DNA of 64,000 nt from an uncultured Flavobacterium sp. Lineage in GTDB: Bacteria; Bacteroidota; Bacteroidia; Flavobacteriales; Flavobacteriaceae. Both the position numbers and the translations under genes were made by a program. Location of the stretch: the NCBI GenBank assembly GCA_937773775.1, contig CALJVL010000012.1:1-64000 (forward strand), given 5' to 3'. The notes beneath the pieces are model-generated. The model was not told the DNA's origin. It saw only the letters and a list, made by a program, of their open reading frames with translations, and did no database searches. This document shows, piece by piece, positions 35,754-44,259 of the stretch; within the stretch, counting starts at the first letter, position 1; every line of letters starts with the position of its first letter.

Positions 35754-37226
35754 TTAAAGTTTACTGATATAACTTCCGTAGGTATCCTTGAACTGATATC
35801 CGTCTTCCATCCTATCTTTACTCAGTTTTTTATGTTCGACCATTGCCCATAGAATAAATTCCTTCATGAATAATCGATCTTCTTTTTCTAAACCCGGTTG
35901 GTATTTCTTTATTAAAATTTCCAAAGGCACAATAGTTCCCAATATTCTACTGTATTCCTCGTCAGAACAATCATCTAGTAATTCAAAACCGCTTTCGGCA
36001 AAAAACCATTCAATCAGATCTGTATAAGCCGTTTTCTCGTCTGGTTTTTCCAGTTTTTCAATTTTGGGGAAATAACTAGGGAAAAAAGTCTTAATAGCGG
36101 CTCCTAATAGATTTTGCGCCACGGCTGCAGCTCCTTCCTGCTCTCCTTCGTATACTAATTCTACTTTACCAGTAATGGAAGGAATAATACCCATAAAATC
36201 AGATAATCGCACTGTTGTTTTATCGTCTCCAGATTTCAATGCTCTTCGTTCAGCAGTGCTCAATAAATTCTCAAAAGCAGTGATGCTCAATCTGGCACTT
36301 ACACCACTTTTATTGTCGATATATTCGCTTTCACGGGCTTCAAAACTAATTTGTTCTAACAAGTCTCTTGCCAATGAAGGCACATGCACCATCTCGTTTT
36401 GAAAGGCGTTCAGTTTAGCTTCTTGTTCTGTAATCGTTCTTGCAATTTTTATCGTTTCAGGATAATGCGTTAATATTTGTGAACCTATACGATCTTTAAG
36501 TGGGGTTACAATACTTCCTCTATTTGTATAATCCTCTGGGTTTGCGGTAAAAACAAACTGCATATCTAGTGGCATACGCAATTTAAATCCACGAATTTGA
36601 ATATCTCCTTCCTGTAAAATATTAAACAAAGCCACTTGAATTCTCGCTTGTAAATCTGGCAGTTCGTTAATTACAAAAATACAGCGATTTGCTCTCGGAA
36701 TCATTCCAAAATGTATCACGCGGTCATCCGCATAGGACAGCTTTAAATTAGCGGCTTTTATTGGGTCAACATCCCCTATCAAATCGGCTACAGTAACATC
36801 AGGGGTAGCTAGTTTCTCAGAGAAACGGTCACTTCTGTGCAACCATGAAATTGGAGTGGCATCTCCCTTGCTTTCAATAATATCCTTCGCATAACGAGAA
36901 ATTGGACTAAATGGATCATCATTAATTTCAGAACCAGTTACAAATGGAACGTATTCGTCTAATAATTCAACCATTTTACGCGCCAATCTGGTTTTCGCCT
37001 GACCACGAAGGCCTAACAAATTAATGTTATGACGGGACAAAATGGCTCGCTCCATTTCTGGAATTACGGTATTTTCAAAACCATGAACACCTTCAAAAGC
37101 AGGTTTTCCTGATTTTATTCTTTCTCTCAAATTGTTCCTTAATTCATCCTTGATACTTTTGCTTTCGTATCCTAATGCTTTTAGTTCGCCTAAAGTCTTT
37201 ATATTTTCTATTTTCATGTTTTTCAA
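35754..37226 (-). CDS. Magnesium-chelatase ChlI/MoxR-like AAA ATPase
   Basis: A 490-residue AAA+ ATPase. Walker A is GLRGQAKT (72-79), with Ala before the Lys-Thr, seen in this subfamily. A Walker B-like segment is RCIFVINELPDL, where Asn and Glu replace the usual DE. TANPEDYTNRG follows and a helical lid domain fills the C-terminal half. It is followed downstream by nothing related but preceded by a VWA gene (78-bp gap), the classic MoxR-VWA pairing in which the ATPase remodels or loads a client held by the VWA protein. The chelatase name is by fold only; there is no tetrapyrrole pathway nearby. An alternative start is the Met at 37217. Confidence 0.82.
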   Translation of the reverse strand: MKNMKIENIKTLGELKALGYESKSIKDELRNNLRERIKSGKPAFEGVHGFENTVIPEMERAILSRHNINLLGLRGQAKTRLARKMVELLDEYVPFVTGSEINDDPFSPISRYAKDIIESKGDATPISWLHRSDRFSEKLATPDVTVADLIGDVDPIKAANLKLSYADDRVIHFGMIPRANRCIFVINELPDLQARIQVALFNILQEGDIQIRGFKLRMPLDMQFVFTANPEDYTNRGSIVTPLKDRIGSQILTHYPETIKIARTITEQEAKLNAFQNEMVHVPSLARDLLEQISFEARESEYIDNKSGVSARLSITAFENLLSTAERRALKSGDDKTTVRLSDFMGIIPSITGKVELVYEGEQEGAAAVAQNLLGAAIKTFFPSYFPKIEKLEKPDEKTAYTDLIEWFFAESGFELLDDCSDEEYSRILGTIVPLEILIKKYQPGLEKEDRLFMKEFILWAMVEHKKLSKDRMEDGYQFKDTYGSYISKL

Positions 37227-37240
37227 TTGTCTTTGTATTT

Positions 37241-37281
37241 TTTATTCTATCCTCTTTATTCTTTATTCTATCCTCTTTTTT
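37241..37281. repeat. Two-copy direct repeat between VWA and ATPase genes
   Basis: TTTATTCTATCCTCTTTATTC and TTTATTCTATCCTCTTTTTTC occur in tandem in the 78-bp gap, differing at one base. The run is pyrimidine-rich on the plus strand, so the mRNA carries a purine-rich tandem repeat ahead of the ATPase start. It may affect translation or may be slippage. Confidence 0.5.
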
Positions 37282-37304
37282 CTGCTCTCTTCTCCCTTTA
37301 AAAC

Positions 37305-38423
37305 TTATTTAATCCTTTTCTTCCTGTTTGTTTCATAATCTTCAAAAATCATTTCACCAAGGCCTTTAAGTCCTGTATAAAAAGCTTTCCCTTGATTGGC
37401 TTCGGTAAATCGATTAACAAATTTCTGTAAATAAGGATCATTAGCGATCATAAAGGTAGTAATAGGAATATGCAGTTTTCGGGCTTGTTGCGCCTGACTG
37501 TAACACTTATCTACGATATACTCATCAAGACCATTACTGTTCATATAATAGGAACCATCACGTTCGCGCACGCAGCTTGGTTTTCCATCTGTAATCATAA
37601 AAATTTGCTTGTTAGTATTCCGCTTTCTGCGCAATAGATCCATCGCTAGTTGTAAACCTGCTACTGTGTTGGTATGGAATGGTCCCACTTTCAAATAAGG
37701 TAAATCTTTGATTTCAATTGTCCACGCATCATTCCCAAAAACCAAAATATCTAAAGTATCTTTTGGATAACGGGTGGTGATTAATTCTGCAAGAGCCATT
37801 GCTACTTTTTTGGCAGGAGTGATTCGATCTTCACCATACAAAATCATACTGTGACTGATGTCAATCATCAGAATGGTACTCATTTGCGATTTATACTGAG
37901 TTTCTTCAACAACCAAGTCGTTTTCGGTTAGCATGAAGTCTTCCACGCCATTATTGATTTGAGCATTTCGCAAACTTTCGGTCAATGAAATCCGCTCCAA
38001 ACCATCCCCAAAATGAAATTCCCGAAATTCTCCGGTATGCTCATCTCCACCCCCAGATTGCTTGGTTTTATGATTCCCGCTGCCAGAACGTTTTAAATTT
38101 CCGAAAATTTGATCTAAAGCTTGCTGTCTAATAGCCCTTTCGGTTTTCGCTGTAATTCCAAGCCCTGAAGTTCCATCGTCTTTAAGCTCATCTCGGATGT
38201 AACCTTTTTTCTTTAAATCCTCGATAAAATCATCAATTGTATAATGTTCATCTGTGAGTTTATATTCCTTGTCCAATTCGCGCAACCAGTCAATGGCTTC
38301 GTCAAAATCACCCGAAGTATGGGTGATTAATTCCTTGAAAATACCAAAGAGTTTCTCAAACGGAGACTGATTAGGCGCTTCATATTGCTTAAAATAAAAC
38401 CCTTTTTTATTGTCTTTTTCCAT
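37305..38423 (-). CDS. VWA domain protein, partner of the AAA ATPase
   Basis: A 372-residue cytosolic protein. Residues 1-110 are helical and charged, 110-130 a Gly/Ser-rich linker (KRSGSGNHKTKQSGGGDEH), and 181-360 a von Willebrand A domain with a complete MIDAS: Asp188-x-Ser190-x-Ser192 (DISHS), Thr251 and Asp279 in MITDGK. It binds a metal ion and probably a client protein through the MIDAS. Located upstream of the ATPase in one operon. Such pairs assemble or activate metal-containing complexes; the client is unknown. Confidence 0.85.
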   Translation of the reverse strand: MEKDNKKGFYFKQYEAPNQSPFEKLFGIFKELITHTSGDFDEAIDWLRELDKEYKLTDEHYTIDDFIEDLKKKGYIRDELKDDGTSGLGITAKTERAIRQQALDQIFGNLKRSGSGNHKTKQSGGGDEHTGEFREFHFGDGLERISLTESLRNAQINNGVEDFMLTENDLVVEETQYKSQMSTILMIDISHSMILYGEDRITPAKKVAMALAELITTRYPKDTLDILVFGNDAWTIEIKDLPYLKVGPFHTNTVAGLQLAMDLLRRKRNTNKQIFMITDGKPSCVRERDGSYYMNSNGLDEYIVDKCYSQAQQARKLHIPITTFMIANDPYLQKFVNRFTEANQGKAFYTGLKGLGEMIFEDYETNRKKRIK

Positions 38424-38516
38424 ATCCCATAAAATTACGTCATTTTAAAATGTACTTCAACCAAACGGTTACTAATTTTAAGTTAAAACAGAAAGTTCGC
38501 TATATTAAAATAATTT

Positions 38517-38596
38517 GGGCGTGACCACGAGGGTCGTGCTGTCCGTTCTCAATCCACGCAAAACCTCGTGGGATTTCCACTTCCATCACTCACGCG
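38517..38596. repeat. Flavobacterial intergenic structured repeat element
   Basis: An 80-bp element opens GGGCGTGACC and closes TCACGCG, so its ends pair (GCGTG/CACGC). Inside are a CCACGAGG-rich hairpin and a second stem AATCC-ACG (38551-38558) with CGT-GGGATT (38567-38575). From memory, elements of the form GGGCGTGACC...GTCGNGCTGTCCG...TTCCATC-CTCACGC recur between genes throughout Flavobacterium genomes. The function is unknown. Confidence 0.55.
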
Positions 38597-38631
38597 ATAT
38601 CTAGTATTAAAAAAGTACTATTTCTAAAGAT

Positions 38632-39021
38632 TTAGTAAAACTCACCGTCAACATAAAACCATTTCCCATCTTCCACCTTAAATGTTGAGTGTTCATGATG
38701 CATTTGCATCTGCATCTGGGAATCGAGATAAAAAGCCTTAAACCCAACTTTATTGTCTCTCGAGTATATTATTTTTAATTTTATCCATTGATTGCTTTGG
38801 GACCACTCAAGAATGTCTTTCTTATTATGGTGTTTGCGGGTTGAAGTATGGGTCGTTGCTACCAAATAGCCCGCGTTATGCGTGGCATATGCCGAATATC
38901 TAGACCGCATTAAAGACTCTGCCGTAGGTGCCATTTCGCCACCATTTATATACAGATTGCAACAATCATTAAATTTCATTTGGGAACCGCAATAGCATTC
39001 TGTCTCTTTCATTTTATCCAC
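38632..39021 (-). CDS. YchJ family (UPF0225) metal-binding protein
   Basis: A 129-residue protein. The N-terminal SEC-C-like zinc motif is CYCGSQMKFNDCC (Cys8, Cys10, Cys19-20), followed by APTAESLMRSRYSAYAT, the YchJ signature. The rest is an NTF2-like fold ending KWFYVDGEFY. The family function is unknown; members may be adaptors in proteostasis. It sits first downstream of two small hypothetical genes in a leftward group. Confidence 0.88.
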   Translation of the reverse strand: MDKMKETECYCGSQMKFNDCCNLYINGGEMAPTAESLMRSRYSAYATHNAGYLVATTHTSTRKHHNKKDILEWSQSNQWIKLKIIYSRDNKVGFKAFYLDSQMQMQMHHEHSTFKVEDGKWFYVDGEFY

Positions 39022-39024
39022 TTA

Positions 39025-39255
39025 TTATGCTTGCCCATTAAGTGCCAGTATAGATTGCTGCAACTGATTCAACAACACCTGATATTTACTGATTTCGATT
39101 AAGTCTTCATCATCGTCAGAGTAGTCTAACAATTCATCTAATACCTCGCTTACATCAACCAACTTATTATTGGCTTCTTGAGCATTTCTAGCACCTATTA
39201 AATCAATTATTTCCTGAACGCCTTTTTTTAAATCTGTGAATTTATTATCATCCAT
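39025..39255 (-). CDS. Small acidic hypothetical protein
   Basis: A 76-residue, strongly acidic, helical protein (LLDYSDDDEDLIEISKYQVL). Three bases separate it from the YchJ-like gene downstream and 11 from the basic peptide gene upstream, so the three are probably one transcript. I recognise no family. Confidence 0.6.
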   Translation of the reverse strand: MDDNKFTDLKKGVQEIIDLIGARNAQEANNKLVDVSEVLDELLDYSDDDEDLIEISKYQVLLNQLQQSILALNGQA

Positions 39256-39266
39256 GTTATTTCCTC

Positions 39267-39419
39267 TTATTTAGTTTCTGACGCATTCGTGTCATTGTAT
39301 TTCTTTAGAATCTGTTTTAATTTTTCCTTACGACTAATCTCAGCCTGCTTTAACCTATCTTGAGCTTTATGCAACTTGTCGTTGTGCTTTTTAATATTTT
39401 TTTCGTTATTTCTGCTCAT
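39267..39419 (-). CDS. Small basic hypothetical protein
   Basis: A 50-residue Lys-rich helical peptide starting MSRNNEKNIKKHNDKLHKAQ. I prefer this start to the upstream Met at 39458 because the extra segment is hydrophobic and poorly coding. It is adjacent to a strongly acidic partner gene, but an interaction is only a guess. Confidence 0.5.
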   Translation of the reverse strand: MSRNNEKNIKKHNDKLHKAQDRLKQAEISRKEKLKQILKKYNDTNASETK

Positions 39420-39625
39420 AATAATGTATAAATTAGACTTCAGAACCAGTTTTAGCACGGGAATATCGAATTAATACTTTTTTTGAATCTCTTAAAATAT
39501 GATTCGCAACTAATTATTTACAAAGCTCGGCATATTTAATACAATAAAAAAATATTGAAAAACTAGAACAAATAAGTACCAGCCACTTAAAACTAGAGTA
39601 AGGTTTTAAAGATGTACTCAAACAC

Positions 39626-40177
39626 TTAAGCCAATTCCCTCTTTATTTCTTCTAGCACTTTTTTGGTAAAAATCAATTCGGTTATGATTTCGTTTCTCAG
39701 ATCATCAAGTTCTTCATATTCAAAATACTTGGCCCAAGACGTCAGATTGAGGAGGTTTCGTATTTGCTTTATTCTTTTAGTGGTTTCAAAACTATTGCGA
39801 AGAATAGCTTTACCATCGTAATCTGGATTATTTTTATGCTGATACTTGACTGTTTTTTTGATGTGATTCATCTCTATATAGTACAATTCATCCAAAGCAT
39901 TATCGGGGTAAAAGCTAGTCCAAGAAGCAAAACCCAATTTAAATTTTGATTCCGACGCTGGTTCTAGGGCTTCCAAACGCCACTTACTATTGGCCAATCG
40001 TCCCCAATGATTTGACAATCGGTACATTCCTATTTCACTGTAATAGTAACTGCTACCGGATTTACTTTCATATTGAGCCGCTACTCCCTCAATTTCATTT
40101 ATTAGCACTTCTTGGAACACACAGAAAGTGTTTTTAAAGGACTTAAAACTAGGGCGAAATGTTTTTTGCATGCGCAA
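39626..40177 (-). CDS. Conserved hypothetical protein
   Basis: A 183-residue soluble protein beginning MRMQKTFRPSFKSFKNTFCV, with aromatic-rich segments (SYYYSEIGMYRLSNHWGRLANSKW) and a charged helical C-terminus. I think homologues exist in other flavobacteria, but no domain is known to me. The start may be the Met two codons in (40171). No signal peptide or membrane helix. Confidence 0.65.
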   Translation of the reverse strand: MRMQKTFRPSFKSFKNTFCVFQEVLINEIEGVAAQYESKSGSSYYYSEIGMYRLSNHWGRLANSKWRLEALEPASESKFKLGFASWTSFYPDNALDELYYIEMNHIKKTVKYQHKNNPDYDGKAILRNSFETTKRIKQIRNLLNLTSWAKYFEYEELDDLRNEIITELIFTKKVLEEIKRELA

Positions 40178-40260
40178 ATATAATCAGAATACGGAGAACC
40201 TAGCCAGACAACTAATATTTGATTAACTTTGCAATTCGAATTTTTTAAAACAAACAGACA

Positions 40261-40509
40261 ATGACCAAAGCTTCAGAAGAGAGAATGTTACAAAAGGGAG
40301 TATATACCGGAATAATTGAAAAAGATGAAAACAACAATTACTTTTGCGGTGAGTTCCTTTTAGATTATAAAATGGTTATGGCCAAACATGTTGTTGGTGA
40401 GATGATTACAATTAAATCAATTATAGAAAACCCCAGCGACATAAGTTACAACAAGTACCAGAAAAAGTCGAAAAATTTCGATAAAGCCAATAACAAACCA
40501 CAGCAATAG
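40261..40509 (+). CDS. Small hypothetical protein
   Basis: An 82-residue protein starting MTKASEERMLQKGVYTGIIE. It shows alternating strands in the first half and a Lys/Asn-rich tail. A TAACTTTG at 40224-40231 fits the -7 box 29 bp ahead of the start. Family unknown. Confidence 0.55.
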   Translation: MTKASEERMLQKGVYTGIIEKDENNNYFCGEFLLDYKMVMAKHVVGEMITIKSIIENPSDISYNKYQKKSKNFDKANNKPQQ

Positions 40510-40603
40510 TATCTATTTTGATTAGATATTCCACAGAAAAAGAAGTAAACAGTCCTTTTTTAGAATATTTTTTAGTCTCCAACTAAAGAGTTAAAAAAAA
40601 GTG

Positions 40604-40611
40604 TACCTTTG
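40604..40611 (+). promoter_or_regulatory. Probable -7 box of the J-domain/KTSC gene
   Basis: TACCTTTG matches TAnnTTTG. The leader to the start codon is about 70 bases. The -33 element is not clear. Confidence 0.4.
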
Positions 40612-40682
40612 CAAAAAATTTGTCGGGACGGAAATCACAGTATATTAATTTCTTATTAAAAGACAAGTAGTTACCTTATTAT

Positions 40683-41123
40683 ATGAAAAAAATAGTTGAA
40701 TACCGCAAATTGCTAAATGTAGATAAAACTGCAGATCTAAAAGATTTGAAAACGATTTACCGTAACTCTATGAAGGAATGTCATCCTGATAAATTTCAAG
40801 GTGATGAAGCTGGATTAAAAGTGGCGGAAGAAAAAAGTAAACAAGTTATTGAAGCCTATCATTTTTTGGTAAGTATCAATCCTGAAACTACTAAACTAAA
40901 TTTACCAGAATATACAGAAACAATTAACACAGCTACGATCAAAGATTACAAATTTGTTGAAGGTAGGTTAATCATCGATTTCTCTAACGGAAGTGTTTAC
41001 GAATATATCAGTGTTCCTAAGGCTACTTACGTGAAAATGGTAAATGCTTCTTCTCCAGGAAGGTTTGCGAAAAGACATATTCTAAACTCTTTTACTTGGA
41101 GAAAAACATTGAATCAAGATTAA
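40683..41123 (+). CDS. J-domain protein with a C-terminal KTSC domain
   Basis: A 146-residue protein with two parts. Residues 6-60 are a DnaJ-type J domain with the essential HPD motif (KECHPDKFQG) that would stimulate an Hsp70 ATPase. Residues ~80-146 are a KTSC domain (VYEYISVPKATYVKMVNASSPGRFAKRHI), a short RNA-associated or lysyl-tRNA-synthetase-linked domain. It probably recruits DnaK to a client. Both domains are complete. A terminator follows 18 bp after the stop. Confidence 0.87.
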   Translation: MKKIVEYRKLLNVDKTADLKDLKTIYRNSMKECHPDKFQGDEAGLKVAEEKSKQVIEAYHFLVSINPETTKLNLPEYTETINTATIKDYKFVEGRLIIDFSNGSVYEYISVPKATYVKMVNASSPGRFAKRHILNSFTWRKTLNQD

Positions 41124-41140
41124 GCTTTTATAAGAAATGT

Positions 41141-41173
41141 AAAAAGCACTATTTAAAAAAGTGCTTTTTTTTT
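41141..41173 (+). terminator. Terminator after the J-domain gene
   Basis: AAAAAGCACT (41141-41150) pairs with AGTGCTTTTT (41160-41169) and is followed by further Ts. Confidence 0.85.
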
Positions 41174-41249
41174 GCTATTAATTTGTCGTCCTATTTATTT
41201 CATATTACACTGACATAGTCATTAAATTCAATTTGAATCGCGTTCACTA

Positions 41250-41280
41250 TTGTGCAGTAAACTTGTTTTTAGTACTTTAG
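41250..41280 (+). promoter_or_regulatory. Promoter of the small coiled-coil gene
   Basis: TTG at 41250-41252, 20 bases, then TACTTTAG (41273-41280), one mismatch from TAnnTTTG. The start codon is 23 bp further on. Confidence 0.5.
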
Positions 41281-41302
41281 CTATCCGAAAAAACAAATAA
41301 AC

Positions 41303-41521
41303 ATGACTACTTCATACAACCTTTATAAAGCACAATATAAAAAAGCAAAAGAAACACTAGATGTTTTAATAAATAATAGAACTAAAATCGAATTAAAACT
41401 GGAATCCGACCCAATTAGTTCCACTTTACATAAAGAACTAAGAAATGTGATTCTTGATATAAAAATTACACAAAATGAGTTAGAGCAAGCTGAATCTGAC
41501 GTCAAACAATTTGAATTGTAA
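41303..41521 (+). CDS. Small coiled-coil hypothetical protein
   Basis: A 72-residue helical protein with heptad-like spacing of Leu and Ile across its whole length (AKETLDVLINNRTKIELKLE and ILDIKITQNELEQAESDVKQ). It is probably a coiled-coil dimer. The promoter at 41250 supports expression. Family unknown. Confidence 0.6.
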   Translation: MTTSYNLYKAQYKKAKETLDVLINNRTKIELKLESDPISSTLHKELRNVILDIKITQNELEQAESDVKQFEL

Positions 41522-41902
41522 TACTATCTACTAAAAACTAAGCTTTTCAAATATTCATTTTTGAAGTTTAGTTCCTCATTACTTTACCTATAATTGTACG
41601 CTATCAGCAGTCCCTTATTTTCTTCATCTTCTGATATTACGCTATAATTCAAATCTTCCCCTTACCTATTTTAGTTGTTTTTATTAAGAGCAAATAGTCA
41701 ATTCTATCTTTCCTGCCATCCTAAACGTTACTTCTTTGAAATAAATGCTAAAGCTCTATGAATTCTATAAGAAAGAACGCAAATACTCCAGCACTTTGCA
41801 AAGAATTTAATGAAAAAATAACAAAAATTTAGGTTATAAAATTTATTGTACTCTAATAAATTTAGATACTTTTGCACTCTTAACTAAATTAACTAATTAA
41901 CA
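41522..41902. other. 381-bp intergenic region ahead of the TlpA-like gene
   Basis: AT-rich, no gene seen. It contains the promoter at 41846-41874, annotated separately. Confidence 0.5.
41846..41874 (+). promoter_or_regulatory. Promoter of the TlpA-like gene
   Basis: TTG (41846-41848), 18-base spacer, TACTTTTG (41867-41874): a full Bacteroidetes promoter 28 bp ahead of the ATG. The promoter is intact although the gene downstream carries a stop. Confidence 0.7.
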
Positions 41903-43084
41903 ATGAAAAAAATAATTTTATTACTTTCTGTTGCTATTGTTTTATTTTCTTGCAACAAAGTCGGAAAAGACGAATTCCTTATCACTGGTACAGCAACTGG
42001 TATTGAAAATGGTAAAACTATAATTCTAGAAACTCAAGACCCTACGACGGGCGCAATAACTGCTTTAGATACTGTAAAGGTAGAAAACGGAAAATTTGAA
42101 ATTAAGGGTAAAATTACGGAACCTGCTTTCCACACTATCCTTTTAGAATCAGTACCAGGAAAAGCACCTTACGGAAAAATTCCTTTTATCTTAGAGAATG
42201 GAGAAATTACTATTGCAATAGATAAAGATAGTATTCAAAAATCTAAAGTTTCGGGTACGTACAGTAACGATGAGTATGTGAAATTTAATGAGGATATTAA
42301 AGTAGTTCAGAAGAAACTAATGGATTTTCAAACTCAAAATATGCAAGCGATGAATGAGGCACAACAAGCTAAAGACACTGCTATAATTAATAAATTAATG
42401 CAAGGGTTTTCAAAATTACAACAAGAAGTAGGGGAAGCATCTAAAGCAAAATATACTAGCTATGCAGAGACGCATCCTAAATCTTACATTAGCGTGTTAA
42501 TTGTACAGGGTATGGTTAACGACCCAAGTGCCGATGCTAAAAAAACAGAAACAATTTATAACAGCTTAGACGAATCTTTAAAAAAGACTAAAGCTGGTGT
42601 AGCTGTAAAAGCAAAACTTACTGAAACAAATTCTCCTGCTGTTGGCGCTAGTGCGGCACCAGTTGGAGATCCTAACTGAACTTCAGATTTTTCTGCGCCT
42701 AATCCAGAAGGAAAAACTATTTCCCTTAAGGAAAGCTTAGGTAAAGTTACTATCGTAGATTTTTGGGCTTCATGGTGTGCTCCTTGTAGAAGAGAAAACC
42801 CAAATATGGTTGCACTCTATAAAGAACTGCACTCAAAAGGATTAAACATCATTGGAGTTTCATTAGATAAAGATGCCGCCAAATGGAAAGAAGCCATTGC
42901 AAAAGATAGGTTAACTTGGAATCAGGTTTCTAATTTAAAATTTTGGGATGAGCCGATTGCCGCTCAATATGAAGTCGAAGCTATTCCTGCTACCTTCATT
43001 CTCGATGCTTCTGGTAAAATAGTGGCAAGAGATTTAAGAGGTGATGAGCTTAGGATAAAAATCATCGAACTTTTGGCAAAATAA
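41903..43084 (+). pseudogene. DUF4369-thioredoxin (TlpA-like) lipoprotein gene with an in-frame TGA
   Basis: The first part is a lipoprotein signal (lipobox LFSC) and a DUF4369 domain (about 20-125), then a helical linker. TGA at 42677-42679 follows VGDPN; the same frame then encodes TSDFSAPNPEGKTISLKESL and the redox motif WCAPC in a thioredoxin fold, to 43084. Rejoined length is 393 residues, normal for these periplasmic disulfide reductases. Without the second part no redox activity is possible. The next possible start (42806) lies after the CxxC motif. A TGA-encoded selenocysteine is unlikely at this position. Confidence 0.88.
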
Positions 43085-43103
43085 TACGTATACTAGAACA
43101 AAA

Positions 43104-43137
43104 TAAAAAAATCTCCCTAGTGGAGGTTTTTTTATTT
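43104..43137 (+). terminator. Terminator after the TlpA-like gene
   Basis: AAAAAATCTCC pairs with GGAGGTTTTTT around CTAGT and is followed by more Ts. Confidence 0.75.
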
Positions 43138-43188
43138 TATTCAATACCAATACATTAAAAACAATACAAAAATTAAGTTCGAAATTAA

Positions 43189-43219
43189 TTTGGAAACACG
43201 AAAACAGTTTCTATATTTG
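43189..43219 (+). promoter_or_regulatory. tRNA-Tyr promoter
   Basis: TTTG (43189-43192), 19 bases, TATATTTG (43212-43219): a consensus Bacteroidetes promoter. Transcription would start about 35 bases ahead of the mature tRNA. Confidence 0.75.
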
Positions 43220-43259
43220 CAATCGATTACAACAACTAAGTGTTGTACTCAAAGGCCTC

Positions 43260-43341
<82 letters not shown>

Positions 43342-43343
43342 CT

Positions 43344-43376
43344 AAAACGCTGCAAGAAATTGCAGCGTTTTTTTTT
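43344..43376 (+). terminator. Terminator after tRNA-Tyr
   Basis: AAAACGCTGCAA (43344-43355) pairs perfectly with TTGCAGCGTTTT (43360-43371) and runs into nine Ts. It starts two bases past the tRNA. Confidence 0.9.
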
Positions 43377-43451
43377 GCACTTATACAGAACAAAACCTTC
43401 TTTTTCTTAGAGTTTAGCAAGCAATAATACTATTTGCTTTGCATAACTGGT

Positions 43452-43491
43452 TTAAAAAAAAATTCCCTCTTCTTATTCTAAGGAGAGGGAA
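43452..43491 (-). terminator. Terminator of the SIMPL gene
   Basis: TTCCCTCT (43463-43470) pairs with AGAGGGAA (43484-43491). Read leftwards it runs into a T-rich tract (43452-43462). Confidence 0.75.
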
Positions 43492-43517
43492 CTTTTGAAT
43501 TTTATCTGTTAGAGCTT

Positions 43518-44207
43518 TTATTCTAAAATAAAACTCACACTTACATTTGCTGTTATTGTAATTTCTCCTTCAGCAAGTGTTTCACGAGTGCTTGAACTTT
43601 CATCCATTACCATTATTTTCATTCTTGCATAAACGGGCTGCGGCTGATAGTTTTGCGAATTATCTGTTATCGCAATCGCTCTCCCCACCGTTTGTGCTAA
43701 AACAGACACATAGTCTTCGGCTTTGAGCTTTGCATCCTTCATCGCCATCTTTCTAACTTCTGATTGATATTGTGCTGCTTTTGAAGATTTAAAACTAACA
43801 TTATCGATTCTGTTAATGCCTTGCTCTACTATACTTTCCATCAATTCATCATACTTAGATAAATCTCTTAATAAAATTTCGATACTTTGAGTAGCTTTAT
43901 AAGTTGTCTTCTTCTTTTCATTGTCAAAAATTGGATTTAAGGAAACGCGTTGTGTTCTATAATCAGCTGGTGCCAAATTCATCTTTTTTATGATGTTTAA
44001 TACTGCTTCCACATGTTTATCGTTTCCCTTTTTAACGTCTTTAGCATCGTTCCCTTGTGTTTCCACGGTAGCTGTTATGGCGACTTGATCTGGAACGACC
44101 TTAATTATACCTTCTCCTGACACACTGATTTGAGGAAGCTGATTTACTTCCTGTGCGTAAGACATTCCCATAAATAATAGGGATAGAATTAATACTGCTT
44201 TTTTCAT
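43518..44207 (-). CDS. SIMPL domain (DUF541) exported protein
   Basis: A 229-residue periplasmic or outer-membrane-associated protein. Residues 1-18 are a signal peptide (MSYAQ cleavage). The DUF541 domain spans about 25-228: ISVSGEGIIKVVPDQVAI and the C-terminal EGEITITANVSVSFILE are typical. Family members occur in stress and outer-membrane contexts, some forming oligomeric rings; the role is not established. It is followed by its terminator and faces away from the tRNA. Confidence 0.9.
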   Translation of the reverse strand: MKKAVLILSLLFMGMSYAQEVNQLPQISVSGEGIIKVVPDQVAITATVETQGNDAKDVKKGNDKHVEAVLNIIKKMNLAPADYRTQRVSLNPIFDNEKKKTTYKATQSIEILLRDLSKYDELMESIVEQGINRIDNVSFKSSKAAQYQSEVRKMAMKDAKLKAEDYVSVLAQTVGRAIAITDNSQNYQPQPVYARMKIMVMDESSSTRETLAEGEITITANVSVSFILE

Positions 44208-44259
44208 CTTGTACTATTTAAGTTGGTTATTGATGTGTTTTACTCAAATAACTATGCCA

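Noticed and set aside
42677..42679. TGA as selenocysteine in the TlpA-like gene
   Set aside because: The position lies before the thioredoxin fold, not at the redox Cys, and no SECIS-like hairpin follows.
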